A stretch of DNA of 64,000 bases from Gambelia wislizenii (lineage: Eukaryota; Chordata; Lepidosauria; Squamata; Crotaphytidae). Positions 41,975-53,316 of this stretch are shown here, piece by piece. A model generated the notes under the pieces. It saw only the letters and a list, made by a program, of their open reading frames with translations. It did no database searches and had not been told where the DNA came from. The stretch's first letter is position 1; every line of letters begins with the position of its first letter. The translations under genes were made by a program, and so were the position numbers. The stretch spans positions 34,532,501 to 34,596,500 of the forward strand of contig JAUMIR010000003.1 in NCBI GenBank assembly GCA_030847615.1, read 5' to 3'.

Positions 41975-43405
41975 GAAATGTTAAAAGGGCATGAGATTGA
42001 GAGAAAATGGCTTGTGTAAGGCCTCCTGGTAAGCACATAGTACAGATGAAATTCAAACCCACAACTTCCTAATACAAAGCTTATAATAATAATAAAAAAA
42101 AATCTCAAGGGATTTCCCTGTTCTCCTAAGCATATTTTATACCTCTGTATGCCTCATAAATCCTCACTGCTGTTACTTGGTGGCCTCATTTTGGCTACAA
42201 ATTTGTCAGCACACTGGAACTGGGATCAGTATCATACCCTCCAACATACCCTGGAGGGTATGATGTTGAGCTCAGGTAAAAACTGAGGCAATGTGGCCAG
42301 ACAACATCAGAGTGTGGTCAAGATAGCAAAAGTCATTAATGATGAAGAAGACACAAGCTAGGACAGGCTATAGCAGTTTGCTTTTGCCTGAGTCTACTGG
42401 GAAGGGCAAGATTCTTCTCTCCCCTTGCTGAATTAATTTAGAGCAAACTACTTTTGTACTTTGATGTCAGTTAGTACCAAAGTGGAAGCAAGAGAGGATT
42501 AATCAGGGCTGTTCCTGCCAAATTGGGACAGTAGGACAATATTAAAAAGATGTGAGGCCAGAGAGACAGCCTTGTATATGAAATATGGAACACTATCATA
42601 GACACCTTACATCCCTGAATGCTTATACAAAATTGTGGCTTTCTTTTTATGGTTAGTAATAGGGCTTTTCAGTGAGAAGTAGGACAGTGGTGGATATCAG
42701 ACAATGACAATGGAATAGTTTAATTGCTATGATCTGTTTCAAAGCCAAGGTGGTATCATAATTTAAGTTGATTTTTTGTACTACTGAATCAATAGGTATA
42801 ATTCGGAGAATTATTTTCCTACTGGCTACCTAAGACATTCCATCCAATATAGTTTCATTCTATCTGCTTTCATAACCTAGTGTCCTATTTTTCTTCCCTA
42901 ACCCCTTCATTGTGTTTTGTATCAGTGGGAAGTCTCCATAGCAACTATCTGAAATAAATCGATTCAGCTTCTATTTTCTGGGTGCCATTGCTATTTCCGA
43001 GGTCAGAATCCAAAAGCAAACTAAACTGAAGGCCTCCTCTTTGTGGTTAGTGTTTTTTAATTTTCCTTTAACCTGACTAATCTGAACAGAAGCAGTAAGA
43101 GAAGGTACAATTCTGTTTCTCCTAGGCTATGCCTGCCAACATGACTATTATGAAATTTCCCCATGTGCCTATTGTTTTGTTTTTACATAGAATGAAATTA
43201 AAAATTAATTTTTCAGAACAAATGGCATGTATTCCTAATTTTCTCAAGAGTCTATTTATGGAAACATTATTATCCTGGAGAAAATATAATCTGAGTCTGA
43301 ACCCACTCCCTAGATGTTAATCCTGAATATGATTCATTTTCTTGACCATCCAAGAGCAGATTTCCTCAGCCTCATGGCTTCCAATGGCTATGCTGGCTGC
43401 AGATG
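41975..43405. other. No feature seen
   Basis: AT-rich sequence. A 63-codon frame at 43129-43320 shows no domain. No repeat recognised. Confidence 0.45.
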
Positions 43406-43406
43406 A

Positions 43407-46400
43407 TAATAATAATAATATAATAAAATTTTATTTATATCCCGCCCCTCTGCAACGCAATCGGGGCGGCTTACAATATAAAAACCCCATACTCACAATA
43501 CCCTAGCCCACCCACCCCTTAAAATAATATTAAATTGCAAAGGATTAAAAACATGCATTAATTAAAATATATATAAATTAGAAGAAAAAAAATTAAAAAC
43601 ATACAATCGTAGCCTATAAAGGGCAGCTGAGTCTTGGGCCGGGATAATTATTCAGGAAAGGCCTGCCGGAAAAGATCCGTCTTGACAGCTTTTTTAAAGC
43701 TGTCTAAGGTGGTAATAAGACGGATCTCGTCCGGCAGGCCATTCCATAATCTGGGAGCAGCAGCAGAGAAGGCCCTCTGGGAGGTCACCGACAGCCTTGT
43801 TTTCATAGGCTGTAACAGATTCCTCCCAGAGGACCGAAGTGTGCGGGGAGGGTCGTATGGAAGGGGGCAGTCCCGGAGGTAAGTTGGACCCAAGCCATGT
43901 AGGGCTTTAAAGGTCATAACCAACACCTTGTACTGTGCCCGGAAACTAATAGGCAGCCAGTGGAGAGCTTTTAGCACCGGTGTTATATGCTCTCTTCTGG
44001 GAACACCAGAAATCAACCTGGCTGCCATGTTCTGGACTAGTTGAAGTTTCCGAGTCAAGCACAAGGGTAGCCCCATGTAGAGCGCATTACAGAAATCCAG
44101 ACGGGAGGTTACCAGTGCATGTACCACAGTTTCGAGGTCCCTAGTTTCCAGGAAAGGGCGCAGCTGGCGTACCAGCCGAAGTTGATAACAGGCACTCCTG
44201 ACCGTTGCATTTACCTGATTAGTCATCTGGAGTGACGGGTCCAAGAGCACCCCCAGACTGCGAACACAATCCTTGGAGGAGAGTGTAATTCCATCCAGGA
44301 TTGGAGTTTGTATTCCCAGACCTGGTTTTGGGCCTGTAACTGTTAGTACCTCCGTTTTGTCTGGATTCAGTCTCAATTTGTTTTTCCTCATCCAGTCCAT
44401 TACTGCTTTAAGACAATCATTCAGAGGAGAGACGCCATCTGAAGTCGAAGCCGATGACCGAGACATGGAGAAGTATATCTGGGTGTCATCCGCATACTGA
44501 TGACACCGCATTCCATGCCTCCGAATGACTTCTCCCAGCGGCTTCATATAGATGTTAAATAGCATCGGGGACAGGATGGCACCCTGAGGAACGCCACAGT
44601 TAAGCTCTATTCTAGTAGAGCAACTGTCCCCAAGCCTCACCCTCTGGGATCTGCCCGAGAGGAAGGAACGGAACCACTGCAAGGCAGTGCCTCCGATTCC
44701 TAACTCCTTCAGGCGATCCAAGAGGATGGAATGGTCTATTGTATCAAAGGCCGCTGAGAGGTCCAGGAGCACCAACAGGGTCACACTACCCCTGTCGATA
44801 CCCAAGCGGAGGTCATCAGCCAGAGCAACCATGGCAGTCTCCACTCCATAACCCGTCCTAAAGCCAGTTTGAAATGGATCTAGATAATCGGTTTCATCCA
44901 AGACAGCTTGGAGTTGGGAAGCGACCGCCCTCTCAATCACTTTGCTTAGAAAAGGCAGCAAAGAGACTGGTCTATAGTTGTTCCTGTCCAAGGGGTCCAG
45001 GGAAGGCTTTTTCAGGAGCGGCTTAACCACCGCTTCCTTCAGACAAGGTGGAAGGGACCCCTCCCTGAAGGACGCATTGATAATATCCCTAAGGAGTACT
45101 CTCGATGCGTCACCCCCTTGGGTGGCCAGCCAAGATGGACAGGGATCGAGGGGACAGGTCGTTTTCCTCACTCTACCAAGGAGCTTGTCCACGTCATCGG
45201 TACTCACAGATTGAAGCTGATCCAATAAAATTTCATCAACGGAGTTGCTGGACACCTCGTCTATAGATTCTGTCATAACACTGGCATCTAAGTCGGCTCT
45301 TATCCGAGAGATTTTATCTGCAAAGTGGATGTTAAATGCATCACAGCAGGCCGTTGTCGGGTTGAGTAAGGGGTTCTGCGCAGGTGGAATCTGCGTCAGC
45401 TCCCCCACTACCCTAAACAGTTCTGCTGGACGGGACTCTGCAGATGCAATAAGTGCAGCGGAGAAAGACTTCTGCGCTGCACGTATCGCCTCTCGATAAG
45501 AATTAAGGAAATTCCTATGACGAGTCTTGTCGGATAAGAGTTGAGTCTTCCGCCAGGTGCGCTCTAGTCGTTGTCCAGCCTGCTTCATTTTCCTAAGCTC
45601 CTCTGAGTACCAGGGCTTACGGTTAGGAGCAGGCTGGAAAGGACGCTTGGGAGCGATTGTGTCAATAGCCTTGGTGAGGTCGGTATTCCAAATATTAACC
45701 AAAGCTTCAACAGAATCACCGGCGTTACCAACCATTAAACCCTCCAAGGCTTTCTGGAATCCAATTGGTTCCATTAGCCTTCGAGGGCGGACCATTCTAA
45801 TGGGTCCACCACCCCCGGTGGGGCAGACAGTGGCTCTTAGCTCCATCTTGACCAGGAAATGATCCGTCCATGACAATGCGGAGGTTTCAATCACCTCTGC
45901 CCACGGATATTCCTGTTCCGTACTAAAGGCCGCATCGAGGGTATGACCTGCACAGTGAGTAGGCCCGACAACCAATTGGGATAGGCCCATGTTTGTCATG
46001 GATTCCATGAACTCCCGAGCTGCGCCTGTTAGATTTAGCAAGCTGGTCTCGAGTGGGATGTTGAAGTCACCAAGAACTAAAAGTCTGGGCGACTCCAGCA
46101 GCAACTCTGAGACCAACTGTGTTAGCTCGGTTAGGGAGTCTGTTAGACAACGGGGTGGCCGGTACACTAACAGAATCCCTAAGCTATCCCTGGACCTCAG
46201 GCTTAGGTACATACACTCGATGTGGACTGTGTTCCGGATAGGCTTCCTGGTCAAGGTTAGATTGTTTTTATGAACCAGAGCCACTCCGCCCCCCCGCCCA
46301 CTTTTCCTTACCTGCTCACTAACTGAGTACCCAGCCGGGAGTGCCTGCGCCCAAGTCGCAGCACTGGCCTCTCCCAGCCAGGTCTCCGTAAAGCATGCCA

Positions 46401-46740
46401 GGTCGGCAGCCTCATCCAATAAGAGGTCATGGATAATATGTGTCTTGTTTTTAACCGACCTGGCATTGCAAAGGAGCAGAGTAAGGGTCTGTGGAATGGT
46501 TGGTGCGCTCTCCAATTTATTCTGGGAAACAGAGTGAACTGAAGGCAGGATAGGTATTAAACATCGATCCTGCCTTCTTTTGTAACAATTTTTCACTCTG
46601 TTGCCGCCATACCTTCCCTTCCCCCACACAACCTCAATTCCCGCTCCCAGATCATTCCCGGCCCCTGATGAGAACTGTTTCCCACCATAGCTGGAAGGCA
46701 CCATCTTAGGAAAGCCTGCCCTAGAGTACTAAATGAACCC
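43407..46740 (-). mobile_element. L2-type LINE with intact ORF2
   Basis: The element comprises ORF2, a 3' UTR of about 240 bases and a tail of 'aagccgccccgattgcgttg' followed by an (ATT)n-like microsatellite at about 43407-43440. At the 5' side only about 35 bases precede the ATG, and an in-frame TAG lies at about 46729-46731. There is no ORF1 upstream, so the copy is either slightly 5' truncated or of a single-ORF type. Its 3' tail matches those at 25249, 30786 and 60300-60440. Confidence 0.92.
43648..46704 (-). CDS. L2-type LINE ORF2: AP endonuclease-reverse transcriptase, uninterrupted
   Basis: This 1018-residue frame has no stop or frameshift. The first 60 or so residues are basic and not recognisable. 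The endonuclease has LLLCNARSVKNK (Asn near 80), CFTETWLGE (Glu near 107), LVLGDFNIP (Asp 212, Asn 214) and SWTDHFLV (Asp-His at 281-282), so the metal-binding and catalytic residues appear kept. The RT has NNYRPVSLLPFLSKVIERAV (about 575-594), VLLDLSAAFDTIDH (catalytic Asp near 648), CGVPQGAILSPMLFNIYM (about 703-720) and HQYADDTQIYFS (YADD 737-740). The C-terminal domain has SRLDFCNALYMGLP and AAPRLWNGLPDEIR, and ends RQAFPE. Length and motifs fit a functional L2/CR1-group protein. Start chosen at the first ATG after the in-frame TAG. Confidence 0.92.
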   Translation of the reverse strand: MVPSSYGGKQFSSGAGNDLGAGIEVVWGKGRYGGNRVKNCYKRRQDRCLIPILPSVHSVSQNKLESAPTIPQTLTLLLCNARSVKNKTHIIHDLLLDEAADLACFTETWLGEASAATWAQALPAGYSVSEQVRKSGRGGGVALVHKNNLTLTRKPIRNTVHIECMYLSLRSRDSLGILLVYRPPRCLTDSLTELTQLVSELLLESPRLLVLGDFNIPLETSLLNLTGAAREFMESMTNMGLSQLVVGPTHCAGHTLDAAFSTEQEYPWAEVIETSALSWTDHFLVKMELRATVCPTGGGGPIRMVRPRRLMEPIGFQKALEGLMVGNAGDSVEALVNIWNTDLTKAIDTIAPKRPFQPAPNRKPWYSEELRKMKQAGQRLERTWRKTQLLSDKTRHRNFLNSYREAIRAAQKSFSAALIASAESRPAELFRVVGELTQIPPAQNPLLNPTTACCDAFNIHFADKISRIRADLDASVMTESIDEVSSNSVDEILLDQLQSVSTDDVDKLLGRVRKTTCPLDPCPSWLATQGGDASRVLLRDIINASFREGSLPPCLKEAVVKPLLKKPSLDPLDRNNYRPVSLLPFLSKVIERAVASQLQAVLDETDYLDPFQTGFRTGYGVETAMVALADDLRLGIDRGSVTLLVLLDLSAAFDTIDHSILLDRLKELGIGGTALQWFRSFLSGRSQRVRLGDSCSTRIELNCGVPQGAILSPMLFNIYMKPLGEVIRRHGMRCHQYADDTQIYFSMSRSSASTSDGVSPLNDCLKAVMDWMRKNKLRLNPDKTEVLTVTGPKPGLGIQTPILDGITLSSKDCVRSLGVLLDPSLQMTNQVNATVRSACYQLRLVRQLRPFLETRDLETVVHALVTSRLDFCNALYMGLPLCLTRKLQLVQNMAARLISGVPRREHITPVLKALHWLPISFRAQYKVLVMTFKALHGLGPTYLRDCPLPYDPPRTLRSSGRNLLQPMKTRLSVTSQRAFSAAAPRLWNGLPDEIRLITTLDSFKKAVKTDLFRQAFPE

Positions 46741-46787
46741 AAGAGCGGGCTTTTTCATATCTAGTGACACAACTAGAAGGGATGGAA

Positions 46788-46855
46788 TTTGGATCCAGAT
46801 TCAAATCCCCACTGAGCTATGAAACTCACTGGGTAACTTTTAGCCAGACTCTGGA
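46788..46855 (+). repeat. SINE fragment
   Basis: 'cagattcaaatccccactga' with 'gctatgaaactcactgggta' corresponds to the B-box and early body of the Sauria-type SINE. Head and tail are missing. Confidence 0.55.
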
Positions 46856-46861
46856 GATTAT

Positions 46862-47515
46862 CAGACAAGCATCTAAAAATGCTGTAAACACGAATGAAGA
46901 TAGCAGGAACATCACAGCATTATAATACTTATTATCACATGTAGCTGTAATCACGTGAAAGAAACACCATGGAATTATCGCACGACAACCACTAGTGCTT
47001 TAAGAATGGGAGTTTCTTCCATGATTTGGCATGGGTGAGATTTCAGTGGTTCTCACGAAAAGACACAAGCATGCGTAAAACTAAAAAAAACAAAAAAACA
47101 AAAAAAAACACCCTATATTAACAAAGTAAATGAACACAAAACCACTGAAACAAACCTAAAAATGTGCAAACTAAATGGGACAGTCCAAAAGAGCATCATG
47201 TGCTTTGTTATCGCATCCTCACCCAGAGATTTTCTCACTGGGAATGGGGAAGGGGGTAAGAGGACCTCCCATTCACAATGTAATCTCACAATTACAATGG
47301 GGTGTGGTTTTGTGCACCATCAATAGCGTGAAAAAGTGTTATTGATTATCTATTTATGGCTTGTCACATGAATTGCAAATAATACCCTTTTTGCAGCTGG
47401 AAAACAGTGTAAGAATGTGAAGACAACAATTTTGTGCAATAACGGGGCCCATTCGCACTACCCTAATGTCTTAATCCCATGATTTTTGTTACATCTGATA
47501 ATGTCCTCTGTCTTC
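46862..47515. mobile_element. TIR element, related to the AGGACTTTATCAGA family, copy 7
   Basis: The ends are 'gagattatcagacaagc' and 'catctgataatgtcctc'. The interior ('ttggcatgggtgagatttc', 'cactgggaatgggg', 'aatcacgtgaaag') aligns in reverse with copy 1 at 14046-14665. An A-rich stretch lies at 47080-47112. Non-coding. Confidence 0.55.
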
Positions 47516-47519
47516 CTGG

Positions 47520-48290
47520 ACCTACCTCCCAGGGTTATTCTGGGTATAAAGTGTGGAGGAGGAGAGCTGTGTGTACTACTTTAACTTCATTGCAGGAAAG
47601 GTAGAATACAAAAGTAGCAAACAATACTGTCAAGATTGTTTTGAGGTACAAGATGGGTTGGTGTTCTCTTTAAAATGCAGTTTTATAACACACTCAGATG
47701 TTATAGTCAAGACACTCCCAACACAGTAGTACCATTCCAAACAAGAAATCAAAGTTTTAATGGACATTTGAATATTTTATTATTAGAATTACCAGAGGAA
47801 GCTTACACATACAGTAGTTCTATATTAATATATGTAAATGCTAAACAAACCCATGCCATACAAATAATTTAGACAGTTTTAGACCTCAAATTTATACTCA
47901 AGATTTCAGGTTAGTCAAGCTCATGTCTGTAATTCTTTCCAGTGTCCCCAGGACTAATTCCCTCATTTAATTAAATAGTGTTACAAAAGCTTGTACATTT
48001 CCACTGGGTAAACGAAGAAGAATTATCTCCAATGCAGAGGTTTTACACTGTAGTTTTGGAAATTGGTTATTACAATTTGTGCCATTACCGTGAGCATTTC
48101 TCTAGCATTAAAGATCTATTTAATGAAAACATTCAGAACTTTCATAGATAACCTTTATTATGTTCCTCATGGAGTACAAAGGTTAATACAGAATTGTCTG
48201 TCCTTGTGTAAGTCAACAGGACATTTGGAAATTATCTGCTGCCTCAGACCAGGACACATAGCAGTCAAGACCCAGAATCTTACTTTATCT
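47520..48290. other. No feature seen
   Basis: AT-rich, no gene. A triplet microsatellite (ACT)n then (TTC)n begins at about 48297 and runs to about 48342. Confidence 0.45.
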
Positions 48291-48339
48291 ACTATCAGTA
48301 CTACTACTACTACTACTACTCCGTCTTCTCCTTCTTCTT

Positions 48340-48525
48340 CTTCTGTGTCTTCACATTATCTCTGACTTATGGTGACCTTAAGGCAAACCTATACAGAGAG
48401 ATCTGAGGCTAAGAATGTGTGACTTACCCATGGTCATCCAGTGGGTTTTCATGACTGAGCGGATATTTGAACCCTCTTCTCCAGAGGCATAGTCCAACAC
48501 TCAAACCACTACACCACTCTGGCTC
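48340..48525 (-). repeat. Sauria-type SINE, antisense, degraded
   Basis: Reverse-complemented it reads 'agtggtgtagtggtttgagt', 'ggactatgcctctggagaag', a body with 'ccactggatgaccatgggta', and a BovB-like end near 'ggtcaccataagtcagagat'. It is the same family as 26762-27000, with deletions. Confidence 0.75.
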
Positions 48526-48639
48526 CTACCAGTACTCTACCTTATCTGAAAACATGGCTAACTACTATAATGCAAGAGCAAGGAATCAGGAATGGCCCAT
48601 TTTGTGAAAAAGATTATTGTCCTATTATCAACAAATATT

Positions 48640-48800
48640 TATTTTACTTATCAGATCCTATCTTTCATCCAGTGAGCTCAAGGTGGCGGACACAAATCTC
48701 ACCCACAGGACTTTATGGTCACCACAACCATACAGGGTAGATCAACTTGAATATGGGTCTCCCAATACTCTATCACACCACAACGGGTTGTCACACTGAT
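48640..48800 (-). repeat. LINE 3' end-like repeat
   Basis: The plus-strand pattern 'cagtgagctcaaggtggcgg' with 'accacaaccatacagggtag' resembles the antisense 3' UTR of a CR1/L2-group LINE. No coding part is left. Confidence 0.4.
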
Positions 48801-49035
48801 TTTTCTCAGACCTTTGATCTTGCTTGAACTATACTCCCCTGGCCCATTGGAACCTATTCTGCTTTCTCCAGCCTCTTCCTGGAAGGTTTGGGCCCCACCC
48901 TTGGGTCAACATCCAATTGCTGGTCCCTGCTGAACCTGACCTTTAAAAAATGTAAAGTTTTTCAAATGCGTTCTAGGAAAATTAACTCTTGAGGTTCCTT
49001 GGAAGGTTCTCAAGTGTTCCTCAATGGAGGGTCAA

Positions 49036-49322
49036 TCATTTTTATTTTATTTATTTATTTATTTATTTATATCCCCGCTCCTCAGCCACAAGGCTATCAG
49101 AGTGCCTTACAAACTGTTTTAAGCAATAGCAATTTGCACATCTACACTGCATTAAGCAGTTTCCAATGTGTGTTAGCTAATTGCTCCCACAAGCTGGGTA
49201 CTCATTTTACCGACCTACGAAAGGATGGAAGGCTGAGTGAACCTTGGAGCCCTCTGGAATCAAACTTGCAATGCGGTGACTTCCAGTCCTGGCATTTAAC
49301 CACTGTGCCACCAGGGCTCTTA
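49036..49322 (-). repeat. tRNA-derived SINE with LINE-like tail
   Basis: On the minus strand it starts 'agagccctggtggcacagtg' (A-box-like), with 'caagtttgattccagagg' as the B-box-like block. A body with 'cggtaaaatgagtacccagc' follows, then a tail 'gaggagcggggatataaata' ending in (AAAT)n. The tail is like an L2-type 3' end, unlike the BovB-type tail of the other SINEs here. Confidence 0.65.
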
Positions 49323-49329
49323 TTTAAGC

Positions 49330-51180
49330 TTTTATATGGGTTGAGATAAGCTTGCTACTCTCCTCCTCATCTCCTGGTGATTGTTCTGCTGTCACTTCAG
49401 TGAAACCCATACACACATGAGCACACACACACACATGCGCGCACACACAAAATCCAATCACCATTCCTATGTTAACTCCAAGTGACTGATACAGCACTTT
49501 GGAACAAGAAACAATTAATGCATTATCACCGAAGCTATTATATTCTCATTTTAAAATTTGTGTAGTAGAACATTATCCTTGGAATTAGCTATCACACTAA
49601 CAATATATTTAAAATTTGGCCATAAAATTATAGCAAATCCATACCAGGTACACACTATGTGGTAAATATATCCATAAAGTTTTAATAAAGACCCAGTTCC
49701 TAGAAAGACAATTTGCCCACCATAATTGATGTTTCATATAATGTGTGGCTACAAGAGAGTACTGGGTGATCTCCATGATTTTAATCTCAGTTTGTGTGGG
49801 TAAGAATAAGAGGCCTACTGAGTGCATGTGTTACTAAGCAAGTGCATGTTCTCAAGTTATGTTCTCTACCCAGTCACATCAAAGTGTACAGTACCCAAAC
49901 CCACCTAGAGTATTTTGGCCTATGGGCCCTTGGAGGAAAAATGCAATCAGCACAAGGTTGTTCCAGAGCAAAAATAATCAATGCAACCTTTTTTGTGTTG
50001 CCTTGAAAATACAGTCCTTGAAAAACACTTATTAATGGATGTGGTGCACTGAAATTTTCTTTGTGAATTGAAATTTGTACAAAAGGCATTCCCTTAACTC
50101 ATGAAAGACAAGAGAACAAAATATCAGTCCAGTTTAAAAGAGAAATTGGCCTGGAATGCCATTAAAAGAGAATGACAGAGGTTTTACATTTCCCCAAAAA
50201 ACATTGTCTATGTCACACATCCTATGGCTTCACTGAGAGGTAGCAAGGAGAAATTTATTATTTACTTGCAGATAATACACGTCAGGGATTACAAAGTACA
50301 AACTTCATTTCTTGTTCTGTACCAAAGCCTTAACATTCCTTAGGGCAGTGCTTTTGTAGTCAGTGACAAATAGGCACGTCCAACTTATGTATATATAATT
50401 TTAAGCTTCATAATTGTTTACAGAACAGAGCAAGTGTTTCGTTGTTTGGAGTAAGAGATCTCAGAATGAAACTTATTACTTTGTGGGGCATTTTTTGTAC
50501 TTTTTGCACAGCTGCGAGACATATTATAATGGCTTTTCTCTTTTCTGATGTACAACAATATATGGGGGACACAAAAAAGTGAGCTCCCAACCATAGAGCA
50601 TCAGTCAACGACCAGACAGGTAAACATGCCAGAGGCAGAACAACTAATTTCAGCACACATTAGAAATTCCCCTTCACAGCTGATGATGAATTTACCAAGA
50701 AAGAAATCATTGCTGGGTCTGAAGGAAATAAACATCAAGAAAGTAGAGATTCTCATGTTGGCATAAAGAACCACTTTCAATTTGCCTAGGCCTGAGGGGG
50801 TGGGATGGAGAGTTTAGTTCTTCAGAAATCATTTCACAGATATGAATGTTATCCCTTGAGATAACAGGCTGGAGCATTTGGAGCCAGAGCATTCATTTAT
50901 CATTGGGATGTCCTGGAAAATAGCCTCCCCCAAACTACATGATCCCCACACATATATATTCAGCACACATGTTGCAAATTGTGTCCACTTCCACCTAGGG
51001 CCAGAGTATTAAAATATGAAGCTAAGAGAAGGCAAGATCTCCTTTCTCTCTCTTTCCCCACCCTATGTCCCATCCATTTCCCTTCCTTCTTTGTCCATCA
51101 ATGACAGTGGAAGGATACAAAGGGACATGGGTTCTTTCCTCCAACCTCCCTGCCCTCTTGCATTGATACCCTACACAGCA
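49330..51180. other. No gene; (CA)n region at about 49420-49450
   Basis: AT-rich sequence with a short CA microsatellite. No credible coding frame or recognised transposon. Confidence 0.45.
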
Positions 51181-51184
51181 GTGC

Positions 51185-51335
51185 TCTGTGGGCCTTATTG
51201 CACTACACTGTTATAGCACTATTGTTCCACTTTAACTGCCACAGCTTCCTCCTGTGAAATCCTGGGATTTGCCATTCAGGAAGGGGTATTTTGCATTCTC
51301 AGCCAGAGAGCTCTTAGGCTTCATTTAGGCAGCAA
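51185..51335. mobile_element. Palindromic MITE, half copy
   Basis: 'ccactttaactgccacagc', 'aaatcctgggatttgccatt' and 'cagccagagagctctt' match one arm and the middle of the 222-bp palindrome. The other arm is absent. Confidence 0.6.
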
Positions 51336-51339
51336 CACA

Positions 51340-51605
51340 CTTGCCATTTAGGCAACAAGTTAAAACTTAGCTGTTTTGCCAAAGCCTTTGGGCCTTATTA
51401 GTTCAAACCAAGATTGTTATTTACAGTTTTTAAAACTTTAAAAAAACTTTAAAATCTGTTTTAACTCACTGTGTTGTTTAATACATTTTAGTTTATTTAT
51501 ACTTTCTTGCTGTTTTTTAACCTGTTTGACCTGTTTTAATGCTATTTGTTAGCTGCCCTGAGATCTCCTGATATAGGGCAGGTAATAAATATTTTAATAA
51601 ATAAG
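51340..51605 (+). mobile_element. L2/CR1-group LINE 3' UTR and tail
   Basis: 'acttagctgttttgccaaag' at the start resembles the last ORF2 codons. The end 'ttagctgccctgagatctcc' to 'aataaatattttaataaata' is a typical LINE tail. 5' truncated. Confidence 0.55.
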
Positions 51606-51609
51606 TAAT

Positions 51610-52052
51610 GTTCCCCTTTAGGGTTTTTTTTTTCTCTTGTTCCGCAAAACATGAGATTTCCATAAACTTGATGATATCTTTCCCTTGTTTGAAGGTGGCA
51701 ATCATTTGGCTGCCTAAGGATCCATACTCAGATAACTGAATTCAGTCTTAGAATGCAAGATAAAGTGCTTAATGAGAATGTGGAGGGGGGGGGAGATGCT
51801 AGCTAGAACAGATGGCTAGAAAGTGGTTGCCAACCTACCTGCTGTGTACTAACAGAGTTGTCCTGTTTGCCAGAAGTCCAGACTAGGGCAAAACAGTTCT
51901 GAGTCCTTGTGTTTCTCTGTCCTTGACTTTCTCTATCATACTACAGAGAAGAAGTATGGGGTTGGGGGATCTGCCTGTGTTTAGTGGGCTATCTCTCTAA
52001 CAGAAGAATGCTTTGTTGGGAAGAGAGTCCTGGCTTGGCTGCTCTGAGATAA

Positions 52053-52083
<31 letters not shown>

Positions 52084-52110
52084 TATGGCTGGAATCTCAA
52101 TTAGTAACTA
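51610..52110. other. No gene; (AAC)n at about 52050-52083
   Basis: Unremarkable sequence with one trinucleotide microsatellite. Confidence 0.45.
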
Positions 52111-52114
52111 TGAT

Positions 52115-52345
52115 ATTGTAAGGTCCTAAATATCCCAAAGGCACCAGATCTCGTATGATTTTTGGAAGCTAAGCAGGGTCAGTCTTTGTTGGTACTTGGA
52201 TGGGAAATGGCCAATGAATACCAGGTGCTGTAGGTTATATTTCAGAGGAGGGAACTGGCAAAACCACCATCTGAGTACTCCTTGCCTCAGCAAACCCTAT
52301 GAAATTCATGGGGTCGCCATAAGTTGACAGGTGACTTGAAGGCAT
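52115..52345 (+). repeat. 5S rRNA-derived SINE with BovB-like tail
   Basis: The head 'ccagatctcgtatgattttt' and 'ggaagctaagcagggtcag' through 'tacttggatgggaaatggcc' copies the body of 5S rRNA, including its internal promoter C-box region. A middle part 'tcagaggagggaactggcaa' follows. The end 'catggggtcgccataagttg' and 'acaggtgacttgaaggca' is shared with BovB LINEs and the tRNA-type Sauria SINE. This is a 5S-type SINE, not a 5S gene. Confidence 0.85.
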
Positions 52346-52379
52346 GTATGCATGCACACACACACACACACCAGTTAAT

Positions 52380-53310
52380 GACATCGTATTTATACAAATT
52401 CACTTTTATGGTCATTGCATCATCCAATGACTGAAAATATCCCCCCTCAAAAAAGAAACCCTACGTTTTCAGGCACACAGCTCTCCCCAGCAGAGGAATT
52501 TCTAAGGCACTGGAGAGAGGGGCAGTGAGTAAGGACACACCCACCCCTTTCCTGCTAGTAGGGCATAGTGTGACAGGCAGTTGTGACAGGACCAGTGCCC
52601 ATTGCATTATGCCCTGCTACTGGGAGAGGGCTAGATGCATCATTGTTCACCACCCCACTCTTCAGCACTTTAGAAATTCATCTCTTGTGGTGCTGCATGG
52701 CTTAATAGATAGGTTTGTGCATGGTAGCATTGGGAGATGTATCTATGCAAGGTCTTGACTTAATGTTGTTACAGTCAACGATATATACCTTTTAGAATTA
52801 GAATTTCACTGGCAGAATGTTCTACAACTCCCTTGAATATCATAAAAAGTGTTTACATACTGTAGATTCCATGATAACTGGAAAGGACATGAAGCCTTGA
52901 GAGACCAGTTCCTCTGAGAAACCATTCAGTTTTATGTGAGGTTCTCTCTCTCTGTCTCTCTCTCTCTCTGTGTGTGTGTAAAGCAGAGAACTTTCTATTG
53001 TGCTAGGTTCTTGATTGCCAGATATTATTTTATTGGAGGGGGGATAAGCACTTTAACACATACACAGGTCACTTGAAAAGTAATAGGCTGCTCCATATCT
53101 GCAAGGAAGATAAAATAATGGATTAGGAAATCCTTCCCTAACACTACACATTCAAACACATTGAACATCTTGTAAGACCAGTACTTGTCTGACACAATAG
53201 ATCCATGATAAATTTTTTGTTGTCATTACTGGCTTTTGCTAATGGTTAGCTAACACTCTTCTTGGTAGATGTTTATGACTATATCTGACAGCATTAATGC
53301 AAAATGAAAT
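52380..53310. other. No gene; (TC)n/(TG)n at about 52943-52979
   Basis: Unremarkable sequence with a TC then TG microsatellite. Confidence 0.45.
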
Positions 53311-53316
53311 ACAACA

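Noticed and set aside
52115..52240. 5S rRNA gene
   Set aside because: The 5S-like part is incomplete, mutated in its promoter region and fused to a BovB-like tail. It is a SINE.
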